Shown here piece after piece: positions 40,329 through 49,176 of a stretch of DNA of 64,000 nt. The DNA is taken from the NCBI RefSeq assembly GCF_900182955.1, contig NZ_FXUL01000021.1, positions 47,428 to 111,427 on the forward strand. The letters are read 5' to 3'. A model generated the notes under the pieces. That model worked only from the letters and a program-made list of their open reading frames with translations, was not told the DNA's origin and did not search any database. Source of the stretch: Noviherbaspirillum suwonense (GTDB lineage Bacteria; Pseudomonadota; Gammaproteobacteria; Burkholderiales; Burkholderiaceae_D). Each line of letters opens with the position of its first letter. Position 1 is the stretch's first letter. The translations under genes and the position numbers were made by a program.

Positions 40329-40508
40329 TCAGCGGGCCAGCTGGTCCCGTCTGGCGGGAGCCGGCGGTTCCCGGGCTGGCGGCGGTGGCGGCCTGTCCGG
40401 TTCCGTGACCGGAGGATGGTCGGAGCGGCCGGGGCGGGGACCCGGTATCGGGATGCCTTCCGGAATGATCGGGTCGTCCGGCGTTCGATGCAATTTCAGC
40501 GAAGTCAT
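40329..40508 (-). CDS. Small proline-rich protein (59 aa)
   Basis: A 59-residue frame starting MTSLKLHRTP. It is strikingly Pro-rich (IPEGIPIPGPRPG, DRPPPPPAREPP). AGGAG lies at good spacing before the ATG at 40508. No domain. The codon frame is closed by TGA at 40329. The composition suggests an unstructured linker-like or proline-ligand peptide; function unknown. Confidence 0.55.
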   Translation of the reverse strand: MTSLKLHRTPDDPIIPEGIPIPGPRPGRSDHPPVTEPDRPPPPPAREPPAPARRDQLAR

Positions 40509-40604
40509 TGAAAACTCCTAGAATGTCCGTAATCGGTTCGGGATGCTGGGCCCGCAGGCAGGATGAATCCACGTTGGACAGGCCGGAACCGGGATTGTGC
40601 AGTC

Positions 40605-40779
40605 ATACCAATCCCAACCCATAAACGCATCGGGAAATCGGGTCTTTTTTCCGCCTGGCCGCGTTGCACCCGTCGTGAACAGCCTGCTATTAATAGCCTG
40701 CTGTTCATTCCTCCTACGCCTTGCCAGGCGAAAAAACCCATCGATTTCATCCGGTCCGTTATGGATTGGGATTGGTATA
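40605..40779. mobile_element. MITE-like element A
   Basis: A 175-bp non-coding element with 20-bp terminal inverted repeats (ATACCAATCCCAACCCATAA at the left; the right end is its complement with one mismatch). The interior is an imperfect palindrome around TATTAATA. It has no open reading frame of its own and lies just downstream of flhA. A related element (B) is at 47682-47868. Confidence 0.65.
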
Positions 40780-40952
40780 AGGTGCGGTCGGCACAGCATC
40801 AAAATCCATGTCCACGCAAAAGCAGGCCGCACATCCGGGCATCATGCCTGCCCGTCCCCTGCCCGCTGGCCCCCGGTGCTGCCTGCCGGCTTGCCACTCC
40901 TGCGCGCTGCACCCCGCCAGCCACACACCGCGTCCGGCGATGCCGCGCAACG

Positions 40953-42989
40953 TCACAAGGTCACCGTGCCGAATGCGCGCAGCGCAAGGTACGGCGGCAC
41001 CTCGGCCATCGACACGATGGACAATTGCGGCAATACCCGTTCGGTCAGGATGCGCAGGTGGCGGCGCAGCTGGGGCGCGCAGACCAGCACCGGCATCAGG
41101 TTGCTCTTGACCATTTTTTCCACCTGCGCCGCCAGCCGGGCCAGCACCTGTTCCGCATAGCGCGGCTCGAGAATCAGCGTGGCCTTGTCGTCGACGCTGC
41201 GCAGGCTGGCGGCGATCGACTGCTCGATCGACGGGTCCAGCGTCAGCACAGCCAGCTCGCTGCCCTTGTTCAGCAGCGCCTGGCAAATGGTGGCGCCCAG
41301 CCGCTGCCGCACGAGTTCGGTCAGCTGCGCCGCGTCGCGGGTCTGGCGGGCGCCGTCCGCCAGCACTTCCAGGATCAGCGCCAGGTTGCGGATCGATACT
41401 TTCTCCTCCAGCAGGTTCTGCAGGACCTTCTGCACTTCGGACAGCGCCAGCACGGTGGGCACCAGTTCCTCGACCAGGCCGGCATTGGTCTTGCGCACCG
41501 TGCCGACCAGCCGTTCCACCTCGCTGCGGGACAGCAGCAGCGCCGCATGCTTGCGCAGCACTTCGCCCAGGTGGGTCAGGAAAACCGTGGCCGGATCGAC
41601 CAGCGTGTAGCCGGCCTGCCGCGCCTCGTTGCGCTGCGCCTCCAGCACCCAGACCGCCGGCAAGCCATAGCTCGGGTCGCGGGTCTCGATGCCGCGCAGC
41701 GCGTGGGGCTCGCTGCCGGACCGCAGCGCGAGGATATGGTCCGGCATCAGTTCACCGTCGGCGACCCGGTTGCCATACAGCTGCACGTCATAGGCGCCGG
41801 CTGCCAGCTTGCGTTCGTCGCGGATGCGCACCTTCGGCAGCACGAAGCCGTCCTCCAGCGCAAAACTCCTGCGAAAACCGCTGATGCGTTCCATCAGCCC
41901 GGCATTGGCATCGCCGATCAGCGGCGCCAGCGCCTGCCCGATACGGACCTCGATCGCATCGACCGCGAGCAGGTCGTACAGGTCTTCCTCCTTCGCCGCC
42001 GCGGCCGTGTCCGTGGCTGTCGCCGGCGGATTCGACGCCGCGCGGCGCGCGAACCACCAGGCCAGCGCAAACAGCATGATCAGCGAGGCCAGCGGCAGCA
42101 TGGGCAAGCCCGGCAGCAGCAGCATGACGGTCAACGCGACGACGACGATGCCCAGCGTCTTCGGAAACAGCATCAGTTGCCGGTACACTTCCGTGCTCAG
42201 GTTCTCGTCCGACGCCGAACGGGTCACGATGATGCCGGTGCCCAGCGCAATCACCAGCGCCGGCACCTGGGTGACGATGCCGTCGCCTATGGTCAGCAAG
42301 GTATAGGTGCGCAGCGCCTCGTCCCACTTCATGCCCATCTGCATGACGCCGATCGCCCAGCCGCCGACGATGTTGATAAGCAGGATCACGATGCCCGCGA
42401 TCGCGTCGCCCTTCACGAACTTGGACGCGCCGTCCATCGCCCCGTAGAAGCTCGCTTCCTTCTCGATGTTCCTGCGCCGCTGCTGCGCCTCGGCCTGGTC
42501 GATGAAGCCCATGTTCAGGTCGGCGTCGATGCTCATCTGCTGGCCCGGCATGCTGTCCAGCGTGAACCGGGCCGCGACTTCTGCGACGCGCTGCGCGCCG
42601 CTGGTGATCACCACGTACTGCACGATGATGAGGATCAGGAACACCAGCAGGCCGATCACGTAATTGCCGCCGACGACATAGCTGCCGATGGCGCCGATGA
42701 CCCGCCCGCCGTCGGCGCTGGACAGGATCAGCCGGGTGGCGGCGATGTTCAGCGAAAGCCGGAACAGCGTGGCGATCAGCAGCAGCGAGGGAAACGTCGA
42801 AAACTGCACCGGCGTGCGGGTGTAGAAGGTCAGCAGCAGCACGAGCAGCGCCAGGCTGACATTGGCGAGGATAAGGAAGTCGAGCAGCCGCGACGGGATG
42901 GGCGTAAACAACACCACCAGGATGCCGATGGTCAGCAGCACCAGCGCGACATCGGCCTGCTCGCCCAGCACCTTGCGCAGCGGGTTCAT
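40953..42989 (-). CDS. flhA: Flagellar export gate protein FlhA
   Basis: A 678-residue type III export gate subunit. Residues 1-310 hold about eight membrane helices; the cytoplasmic domain (about 340-678) forms the substrate-docking nonameric ring. The FHIPEP-family signature and its charged segment RDERKLAAGAYDVQLYGN are present. The length is normal. Its ATG overlaps the flhB stop as ATGA. It is the last gene of the interrupted operon. Confidence 0.96.
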   Translation of the reverse strand: MNPLRKVLGEQADVALVLLTIGILVVLFTPIPSRLLDFLILANVSLALLVLLLTFYTRTPVQFSTFPSLLLIATLFRLSLNIAATRLILSSADGGRVIGAIGSYVVGGNYVIGLLVFLILIIVQYVVITSGAQRVAEVAARFTLDSMPGQQMSIDADLNMGFIDQAEAQQRRRNIEKEASFYGAMDGASKFVKGDAIAGIVILLINIVGGWAIGVMQMGMKWDEALRTYTLLTIGDGIVTQVPALVIALGTGIIVTRSASDENLSTEVYRQLMLFPKTLGIVVVALTVMLLLPGLPMLPLASLIMLFALAWWFARRAASNPPATATDTAAAAKEEDLYDLLAVDAIEVRIGQALAPLIGDANAGLMERISGFRRSFALEDGFVLPKVRIRDERKLAAGAYDVQLYGNRVADGELMPDHILALRSGSEPHALRGIETRDPSYGLPAVWVLEAQRNEARQAGYTLVDPATVFLTHLGEVLRKHAALLLSRSEVERLVGTVRKTNAGLVEELVPTVLALSEVQKVLQNLLEEKVSIRNLALILEVLADGARQTRDAAQLTELVRQRLGATICQALLNKGSELAVLTLDPSIEQSIAASLRSVDDKATLILEPRYAEQVLARLAAQVEKMVKSNLMPVLVCAPQLRRHLRILTERVLPQLSIVSMAEVPPYLALRAFGTVTL

Positions 42990-44062
42990 GCGCGCGCTCC
43001 GGCGCCGGTCCTGGCCATCGTGCGCAGCCAGATCAGCACGCGCGCGACGTCGACATAACTGTCAGCGGCAATCGGCTGGTCGATCGCGCTGCCGCGAAAC
43101 AGCGCGCGCGCCAGGCGCCGGTTCTGCACCACCGGCACCCGATGGCGCCAGGCCATTTCGCGCATCAGCGACGCGAGCTTGCCGGCGCCTTTCGCCAGCA
43201 CCACGGGCGCCGGCATGCCGGCATCGTCATACTTCAGCGCCACGGCCAGCCAAGTCGGATTGGTGATCAGCACATCGGCATCCCTGACACGCCGAAGCGA
43301 CGCGCTGCGCTGGCGCGCCTCGCCCTGCAATGCCCGGCGGCGCGAACGGATCCGCGGGTCGCCTTCCTGCTGCTTGTGCTCGTCGCGCACCTCGCGCCGG
43401 CTCATCATCATCTGCTTGCCGAAGTGGCGGCGCGATGCGGCGATGTCGAAGAGCACGATGGGTATCAGCGCGAGCAGGCACCAGGCCAGCAGGCGCAGCA
43501 CCAGGCTCAGCGCAGCCATCGGGTAGGTCCGCACATCGCTCTGGATCAGGGCAAGCAGCTGCGGGATCGAATGCCTGAGGACAGTCCAGATCGCCGCGGC
43601 CAGCAGCAAGGCCTTGGCCACGGCCCGCAGCGTGTCGAACAGCAGCTTGCTGTTGAAGAAGCGCTTGAGTCCATCCACCGGGTTCAGGCGTTTGAAATCC
43701 GGCGTGATCGGCGTAAAGCTCAGTACCGGCCCCGTCTGCATCAGGCAGCCGGCGGCCCCGGCCAGCATCAGCAGGACCGCCAGGCCGGCCCATAGGCGCA
43801 GCCCGGCGCTCAGCATCGACGTTGCCAGCACCTGGGCGGCGCGCGGCGACAGCATCGCGCCGGATTGCCCGAGGCCGGCGGCGAACAGCCGCAGCATGCC
43901 GCTGAACAGCGCCGGCCCGTTCCAGTAGAGCATGCAGGCCAGCACCGTCAGCGCCAGGAAGGAACCAAGCTCCACGCCCTTGGGCACCGAGCCCTTGGCG
44001 CGCGCCTGCCTCAGCTTCCAGGGCGTGGCCTTCTCGCTGCGCGACTGTTCCTCTTCCGCCAT
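42986..44062 (-). CDS. flhB: Flagellar export switch protein FlhB with NPTW site
   Basis: A 358-residue export-gate protein with four membrane helices and a C-terminal cytoplasmic domain. In FlhB/SctU proteins autocleavage between N and P of NPTH drives substrate switching. Here the site reads TNPTW (N268 P269 T270 W271), so His is replaced by Trp. N and P, the chemically essential pair, remain. The start ATG 44062 has GGGGAGA. It overlaps flhA by 4 bp and follows fliR by 1 bp. Confidence 0.95.
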   Translation of the reverse strand: MAEEEQSRSEKATPWKLRQARAKGSVPKGVELGSFLALTVLACMLYWNGPALFSGMLRLFAAGLGQSGAMLSPRAAQVLATSMLSAGLRLWAGLAVLLMLAGAAGCLMQTGPVLSFTPITPDFKRLNPVDGLKRFFNSKLLFDTLRAVAKALLLAAAIWTVLRHSIPQLLALIQSDVRTYPMAALSLVLRLLAWCLLALIPIVLFDIAASRRHFGKQMMMSRREVRDEHKQQEGDPRIRSRRRALQGEARQRSASLRRVRDADVLITNPTWLAVALKYDDAGMPAPVVLAKGAGKLASLMREMAWRHRVPVVQNRRLARALFRGSAIDQPIAADSYVDVARVLIWLRTMARTGAGARA

Positions 44063-44063
44063 C

Positions 44064-44834
44064 TCATCTCCCCGGCAAGGCGTCCCAATAGCGGAACACC
44101 GATTCAAAAATGCGTAACAGCACCGGTCCCATCAGCGGCGCCGACATTGCCAGCACGGACAGACCGGCGACGATCTTGACCGGTATCGACAGCAGAAAGA
44201 CATTCGCCTGCGGCAGCACGCGGGCAACCACGCTCATGCCGGCATCGGCCAGGAACACGCACAACACCGCCGCGCTCACCAGCATCATGCCCAGGCTGAA
44301 CATCAGCCCGAACTGCTGCAGGACCACTGCCGGCGAAACGCCCAGCGGACTCGAGCCCAGCGGTGCGGCCCGCACCGAAAGGGCAAGCCCGCGCAATGCC
44401 ATGTGATGGCCGTCGACGCCGAGGAAGGCGGCGATGCCGGTCATCTGCAGCAGCAGTCCGAGCAGCGGCACCTGGGTGCGCGTGCCCGGGTCGAACAGCG
44501 TCGCCACGCCGAATCCCATCTGCAGGTCCAGCAGGCGCCCGCCCACAAGGAAGGCCGCGAAAGCCGTGTTGAGGCCGAAGCCCATCAGGCCGCCCCATAG
44601 CGCCTCGTGAACCATGGCCATCAGCACGGCGGGTGTCGAGCGCATGTCGACGGCGATTGAAGGCGCGAGCGCCAGCGTCAGGCAGGAGGTCAGTGCAAGC
44701 AGCGCCAGCACCCGGATGCGCGCGGGCACGCCGGCACCGCCCAGCACCGGCGTCATGAACAGCACCATGCCCAGCCGTATCGACAGCAGCAGTCCGGCCA
44801 GCAGGCTTTGCGCATCGATATGCAATGCTGTCAT
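44064..44834 (-). CDS. fliR: Flagellar export protein FliR
   Basis: A 256-residue polytopic export-gate subunit that assembles with FliP and FliQ into the helical entry portal. The hydrophobic pattern and MGFGVATLFDP, near the conserved FliR core, identify it. ATG 44834 gives the family length; a longer frame would overlap fliQ. It lies 10 bp downstream of fliQ. Confidence 0.93.
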   Translation of the reverse strand: MTALHIDAQSLLAGLLLSIRLGMVLFMTPVLGGAGVPARIRVLALLALTSCLTLALAPSIAVDMRSTPAVLMAMVHEALWGGLMGFGLNTAFAAFLVGGRLLDLQMGFGVATLFDPGTRTQVPLLGLLLQMTGIAAFLGVDGHHMALRGLALSVRAAPLGSSPLGVSPAVVLQQFGLMFSLGMMLVSAAVLCVFLADAGMSVVARVLPQANVFLLSIPVKIVAGLSVLAMSAPLMGPVLLRIFESVFRYWDALPGR

Positions 44835-44844
44835 CGGCGGCGCT

Positions 44845-45111
44845 TTACAGGTAGGAAGGAATGGCGTTGAACACCCATGCGGCGAAGGACACGATCTGGC
44901 GCAGCATCCATGAACCGGCAATCACCAGCACCGCCACGACCGACAGCAGCTTGGGCACGAAGCTCAGCGACATTTCCTGGATCTGGGTGACCACCTGGAA
45001 CACGCTGACCAGCAGCCCCACCAGCAAGGCCGCGAGCAGCACCGGGGCGGCGACGAGAAGGGCAGCCCACAGGGTTTTCGAGGTAAGCATTACCGCGAGA
45101 TCGATCGACAT
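44845..45111 (-). CDS. fliQ: Flagellar export protein FliQ
   Basis: An 88-residue protein with two membrane helices and the QIQEMSLSFVPKL central signature of FliQ/SctS. ATG 45111 (MSIDLAV) matches the family start; the frame opens earlier without support. It is the first gene of the downstream block after the TPR interruption, so it probably has its own promoter in 45112-45543. Confidence 0.95.
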   Translation of the reverse strand: MSIDLAVMLTSKTLWAALLVAAPVLLAALLVGLLVSVFQVVTQIQEMSLSFVPKLLSVVAVLVIAGSWMLRQIVSFAAWVFNAIPSYL

Positions 45112-45543
45112 GAACTCTTTCCAGAACCTTGACAAAAAAAGCCCGTGAGAGGACAGCCAGCGCAGGGGCCACCGGCAGCAGCGCGCAGCCGTTCAACCGC
45201 ATGGCAGGGACTGCTCGCGAAGCATGGGCAGGGGCGTGGGCAGGGACCGCATCTCCCCGTCCGTCCTCGCGCCATGAGTGCCTGCAAGGTTTCTCCAGTT
45301 CATTGAATGGCATGGAAAAACCGAATTCTTGCGGACTTGTGACACATCGTTTTCACTTAACTGGTATTCGAACATCGCGAGATTTATTAGCATGCAAGCC
45401 TTGCCGTTTAACGCGTTTTAGCTGTTGCGACGGTCATCTGCTCTGCTATGCTCGGCGCATCGCGCATGTCTGCAATGCCGTTTACTCCAACACCCCGTCC
45501 GGCGGCATGCCGCGCTTTCGTCCAACAACCATAGGGACTTTCG
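45112..45543. promoter_or_regulatory. Divergent regulatory region fliQ / TPR genes
   Basis: A 432-bp gap between the divergent fliQ (minus) and TPR1 (plus) start codons, moderately AT-richer in its right half. It must hold promoters for both blocks. No sigma-54 or sigma-28 consensus is obvious to me. No gene seen. Confidence 0.45.
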
Positions 45544-46734
45544 ATGCATGGCTTGTCACCGTCCTGCCAATCGAGCCGGCTTGCACGCCTGCTGGGCTAC
45601 CTGGAACATGACCCGGACAACATTGCGCTGCTGCGCGATGCATCCGACCTGGCGCTGCAGGAAGGCTGTTGGGGCGAGGCCAGGGCCCTGGTCGACCGCA
45701 TGCTCGCACTGATGCCGCATGACCCGGTAAGCCGCTACCGCCGGGCGGTGATCCTGACGCAGGACGGCGATGCGGCCGGCAGCCTGGCGCTGACTCAAGC
45801 GCTGCTGGACGAGGGCCTGCAGCAGGATGCGGTGCTGTTCCAGCATGCGCGCGCGCTGATCCTTGCCAACCGCCATGCCGAGGCGGAACCCGTGCTCGAG
45901 GGCTTGCTGCCGCGTGCCGGCGACCTGCCCGAATTCAACCACCTGTACGTGCGGGCGCTGCACGGCGCCGGGCGGATCGAGGACGCGATCCGCATTGCCG
46001 AGGGCCTGGGCGCGGAGCCGCTTGCGCAGGGCATGCTGAGCCTGCTGTACACGGACGCCGACAGGCTCGAGGAAGGCGGCCGGCTCGCTGCCGGCGTGCT
46101 GGCAACGCATCCGGACAACATCGACGCGCTCATCAGCGCCGGCACGGTGTCGCTGGCGATGGAAGAGGCCGGCGATGCGCTGCCGCACTTCGAGCGCGCC
46201 ATGCGCTCGCATGCCGACAATGGCCGCGCGTGGATGGGCATCGGGCTGGCGCGCCTGTCCTGCCAGGACTTCCCCGCTGCGCGCACGGCATTTGAAAACA
46301 CCGTCAGGCTGATGCCTTCCCATCTCGGCTCATGGAATACGCTGGCATGGATCGCGATGCTGCAGAAGGACCATGCCGCTGCCGAGGCCATGCTGCAAGC
46401 CGCGCTGCGGATCAACCACAATTTCGGCGAAACCCACGGCACCATTGCCGTCCTGCGCGCATTCGAACAACGCTGGGCGGAAGCGAAGCAGCATGCCGAC
46501 ACCGCGGTGCGGCTCCAGCCCGACTCGTTCGCCGGACGCTTTGCGCAGACGCTGGTGCTCGAACATCGCGGCCGGCCTGACAAGGCGCGCCAGCTCCTGG
46601 AACAGGCAATGGGCAGCTTCCAGGCGCCGGCCGGCGGCAACCTGGCCGACGTCGTGCGCCGCTACCTGCTGCGCAATCCCGCGGCAAGGAAGGACGCTTC
46701 CGCCGCTTCAACCACGGACAGGGAATCGCCATGA
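45544..46734 (+). CDS. TPR-repeat protein 1
   Basis: A 396-residue protein made almost entirely of TPR-like helical hairpins (ALPHFERAMRSHADNGRAWMGIGLARL and similar 34-residue units). No signal or membrane segment, so cytoplasmic. It would be a scaffold or chaperone. It is transcribed against the surrounding flagellar genes and overlaps TPR2 as ATGA, so the two form an operon. A link with the flagellar apparatus is positional only. Confidence 0.8.
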   Translation: MHGLSPSCQSSRLARLLGYLEHDPDNIALLRDASDLALQEGCWGEARALVDRMLALMPHDPVSRYRRAVILTQDGDAAGSLALTQALLDEGLQQDAVLFQHARALILANRHAEAEPVLEGLLPRAGDLPEFNHLYVRALHGAGRIEDAIRIAEGLGAEPLAQGMLSLLYTDADRLEEGGRLAAGVLATHPDNIDALISAGTVSLAMEEAGDALPHFERAMRSHADNGRAWMGIGLARLSCQDFPAARTAFENTVRLMPSHLGSWNTLAWIAMLQKDHAAAEAMLQAALRINHNFGETHGTIAVLRAFEQRWAEAKQHADTAVRLQPDSFAGRFAQTLVLEHRGRPDKARQLLEQAMGSFQAPAGGNLADVVRRYLLRNPAARKDASAASTTDRESP

Positions 46735-47285
46735 ATTCCAATATCGGGCTCGACTCGCAGGAACTGAAATTCCTGGCCATCGAGGCCAGCCGCGGCAGGC
46801 AGGCCGAGCGTGCGCTGGGCTATCTGAAGCAGGCGATCGGGCAAGCGCCGCTGGACGGCGAACTCCACTACCTGATGGCTGCGGAACATGCGCAAATGGG
46901 CATGTACGACCGTGCCGCGGAAGAAATGGAACATGCGCTCAGGCTTGCGCCCGGCCTGCATGCCGCCCGCCTCCAGCTCGGCCTGTTGTACCTGACACAG
47001 GCCAACGTGGATGCCAGCGGCAGGACGCTCGAGCCGCTATGCGCATTGGACGAAGGCAGCTGCTTCCGTTCTTTCGCGTTCGGCCTGCTGCACCTGATGC
47101 ACGACCGCTTCCCCGAGTGCCGCGCAGCGCTCGCGCAAGGCATCGCGCTCAAGGCGCAAAATGACGCGCTCAATGGCGACATGCGGAAAATACTGGATGC
47201 GCTGCCGGCCCCGGCGGTGGATGCGGCGTCCGCCGACAGCAATGTCTGGCTGTCCGCCTACAAGCAGGACGACGCCCCGAACTAG
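46731..47285 (+). CDS. TPR-repeat protein 2
   Basis: A 184-residue protein with at least three TPR units (LGYLKQAIGQAPLDGELHYLMAAEHA, AAEEMEHALRLAPGLHAARLQLGLLYL). It starts by ATGA overlap with TPR1. Size and repeats recall type III secretion class II chaperones, but similarity is too general to claim that. Downstream lies a TPR fragment. Confidence 0.78.
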   Translation: MNSNIGLDSQELKFLAIEASRGRQAERALGYLKQAIGQAPLDGELHYLMAAEHAQMGMYDRAAEEMEHALRLAPGLHAARLQLGLLYLTQANVDASGRTLEPLCALDEGSCFRSFAFGLLHLMHDRFPECRAALAQGIALKAQNDALNGDMRKILDALPAPAVDAASADSNVWLSAYKQDDAPN

Positions 47286-47404
47286 CCACCGCGATGCTTC
47301 GCCTGCCTGCCCGACCGGTTGCGGAAAGCGGCATCATGCGGCGAGCTTGCGCCGCATGGCGTTTGTCCGCCGGGTTGATGCATCCAGATGCCTGATCCAC
47401 ATGA

Positions 47405-47626
47405 CCTGGCCGGGAGCGCCTAGAATGCCAGCCGCTGCTGCCGCCGGCCCTGTTCAACGCGGCGCGGCTGCTGGCCAGCCGCAATCGCCCGGCCGATGCA
47501 AGCCGGCACATCGACGCGCTGCTGCAGACCGCACCTGCCGACAATCTTTACATCGCCCGCGCATGCGAACTGCAGCAGATGCCCGACAACGCCATGGCCT
47601 CGGCGAACCAGCCAGATCGCACATAG
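47405..47626 (+). pseudogene. TPR-protein fragment
   Basis: An open frame without a start codon, closed by TAG at 47626. It encodes ALFNAARLLASRNRPADASRHID and further TPR-like sequence, similar in style to the intact TPR genes just upstream. The region before it is stopped by TGA at 47402. It looks like the remnant of a third TPR gene. Too short and unstarted to be expressed as is. Confidence 0.5.
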
Positions 47627-47681
47627 GGCGTTTGCATGCCGGCCGGCGTGCAGGCGGCAGGCACAGGTTTCAAGGGTTTGA

Positions 47682-47868
47682 TATCAATCCCGGTTCAAAG
47701 GAGCCATGCAAGTCCGTAGGGTGTAATAAGCGAAAGCGCATTACACCACTGGCCAATCAACGACCGTCGCCTGTTCGCAACCAATGGTGTAATGCGCTTT
47801 GCTTATTACACCCTACGAATCGGCGCCGTCGGTCTCGTCCGTTACGCCATAGCCTGGGATTGGTATAA
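47682..47868. mobile_element. MITE-like element B with nested palindromes
   Basis: About 187 bp between ends ATATCAATCCCGG and the complement of CTGGGATTGGTAT (11 of 13 matching), related to element A's ends. Inside are two inverted arms (47715-47748 and 47785-47817), identical but for one base. Each arm is itself a hairpin (GGTGTAAT...ATTACACC). No coding capacity. Confidence 0.6.
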
Positions 47869-48052
47869 GCCCTCGGACACGCGTGGCGTCGTCGAAGGCA
47901 AGGCAAGGACGCGCGCTCCGGTTGAGGCCGCTTGCGGCTTCAGTGCGCGGCCCGCTGTGCTGCGAGCGGGCATCGATCGATGTCATGCATGACCTGACGG
48001 CGATGGATGCGCCGGGGTTGAGCTGGCACGCAGCCTGTATGGCTGATACTTC

Positions 48053-48799
48053 TCAGTGAAAACTCCCCAGGAGCGAACGCGCCACCAGATTCCAGCCATC
48101 GATCAGGATAAACATCAGCAGCTTCAGCGGCAACGCGATCATCACCGGCGGCACCATCAGCATCCCCAGCGACATCAGCACGCTGGACACGACCAGGTCG
48201 ATCATGATGAAAGGCAGGAAGATCATGAAGCCGATCTGGAATGCCGAGCGCAGCTCGCTGAGCATGAACGCCGGCGTCAGCTGGACCAGGCTGATGTCCT
48301 CGACGCGGGCCGGCGGCGCGGCATGGGACAGTTCGACCATCAGGGCCAGGTCGGCTTCCCGGGTCTGGCGCACCATGAAGTCGCGCAGGTGGCCTGCGGC
48401 AATGGAGACTGCCTGCTCGCTGCCCATCTTGCCCGTGCTATAGGGCTGGAATGCCTGTTCGTTGATTTGCGTGATCACCGGCATCATCGCAAACAGCGAC
48501 AGGAACAGCGCCAGGCTGACCAGCACCTGGTTGGGCGGCGTCTCCTGCATGCCGATCGCATGGCGCAGCATCGACAGCACGACCACGATCCGGGTAAATG
48601 CGGTCATTGTCACCAGCATCGCCGGGGCCAGGCTGAGCAGGGTCAGCAGCAGCATGATCCGGATCGGCATGGCGAGGTCGGCGCCGTCCCCGGCGATTGC
48701 CGGCAGGCGCAGTTCGATGGCCGCGGGCGCGGCCGCCCAGGCGCAGGCGCTGGCGCCGGTCAGGCCGAGGGCGATCAGGCAGCGCAGCAGCGCCCTCAT
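48053..48799 (-). CDS. fliP: Flagellar export protein FliP
   Basis: A 248-residue export-gate subunit. A signal sequence (to about residue 23) and four membrane helices fit FliP. The FTRIVVVLSMLRHAIGMQETPPNQVL and FLPFIMIDLVVSSVLMSLGMLMVPP blocks are the two family signatures. It overlaps fliO by 4 bp. The operon is cut after it: fliQ lies 2.9 kb further on, beyond the TPR genes. Confidence 0.96.
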   Translation of the reverse strand: MRALLRCLIALGLTGASACAWAAAPAAIELRLPAIAGDGADLAMPIRIMLLLTLLSLAPAMLVTMTAFTRIVVVLSMLRHAIGMQETPPNQVLVSLALFLSLFAMMPVITQINEQAFQPYSTGKMGSEQAVSIAAGHLRDFMVRQTREADLALMVELSHAAPPARVEDISLVQLTPAFMLSELRSAFQIGFMIFLPFIMIDLVVSSVLMSLGMLMVPPVMIALPLKLLMFILIDGWNLVARSLLGSFH

Positions 48800-49176
48800 G
48801 CGTCGCGTTCCGCGGCATCGGCGCTGCGCGCGAACTGGCCCAGCCGCAGCAGCTTGTCGCCGGATTGCACGAACAGGATTTCCTGGTCACGGTAGCCGAC
48901 CACATGCACCATTGTCTGCTGCGGCAGCCGCAGTGTGGCGATGCTGTGCAAGCCTGCGGCAGGCGTCAGCCCGCCGGCCAGGCGCGCCGCCAGCCGCTTG
49001 CGCAGCATGAACAGTGCTGCCACGGTCAGCGCCAGCAGAATGACCACAGCGGCGTAGGCGAGGCCTGCCTGCAGCCCCGTTCCAGCTGCATCCGCGCGGT
49101 AAGGAATGCCGCCATCCGCTGCGCTGGCCGGGCCGGCAAGACCGAATGCCGGATAGACGACCTTACGCCAGTCCAT
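48796..49176 (-). CDS. fliO: Flagellar biosynthesis protein FliO
   Basis: A 126-residue bitopic protein with one membrane helix (about 37-58) and a cytoplasmic domain (SIATLRLPQQTMVHVVGYRDQEILF), the FliO pattern. It assists FliP ring assembly. Its ATG at 49176 overlaps the fliN end by 14 bp. Confidence 0.85.
   Translation of the reverse strand: MDWRKVVYPAFGLAGPASAADGGIPYRADAAGTGLQAGLAYAAVVILLALTVAALFMLRKRLAARLAGGLTPAAGLHSIATLRLPQQTMVHVVGYRDQEILFVQSGDKLLRLGQFARSADAAERDA

Noticed and set aside
40563..43058. 831-codon plus-strand open frame
   Set aside because: It lies antisense to flhA and across element A; the His/Arg/Gln-rich translation is the usual shadow of a GC-rich gene.
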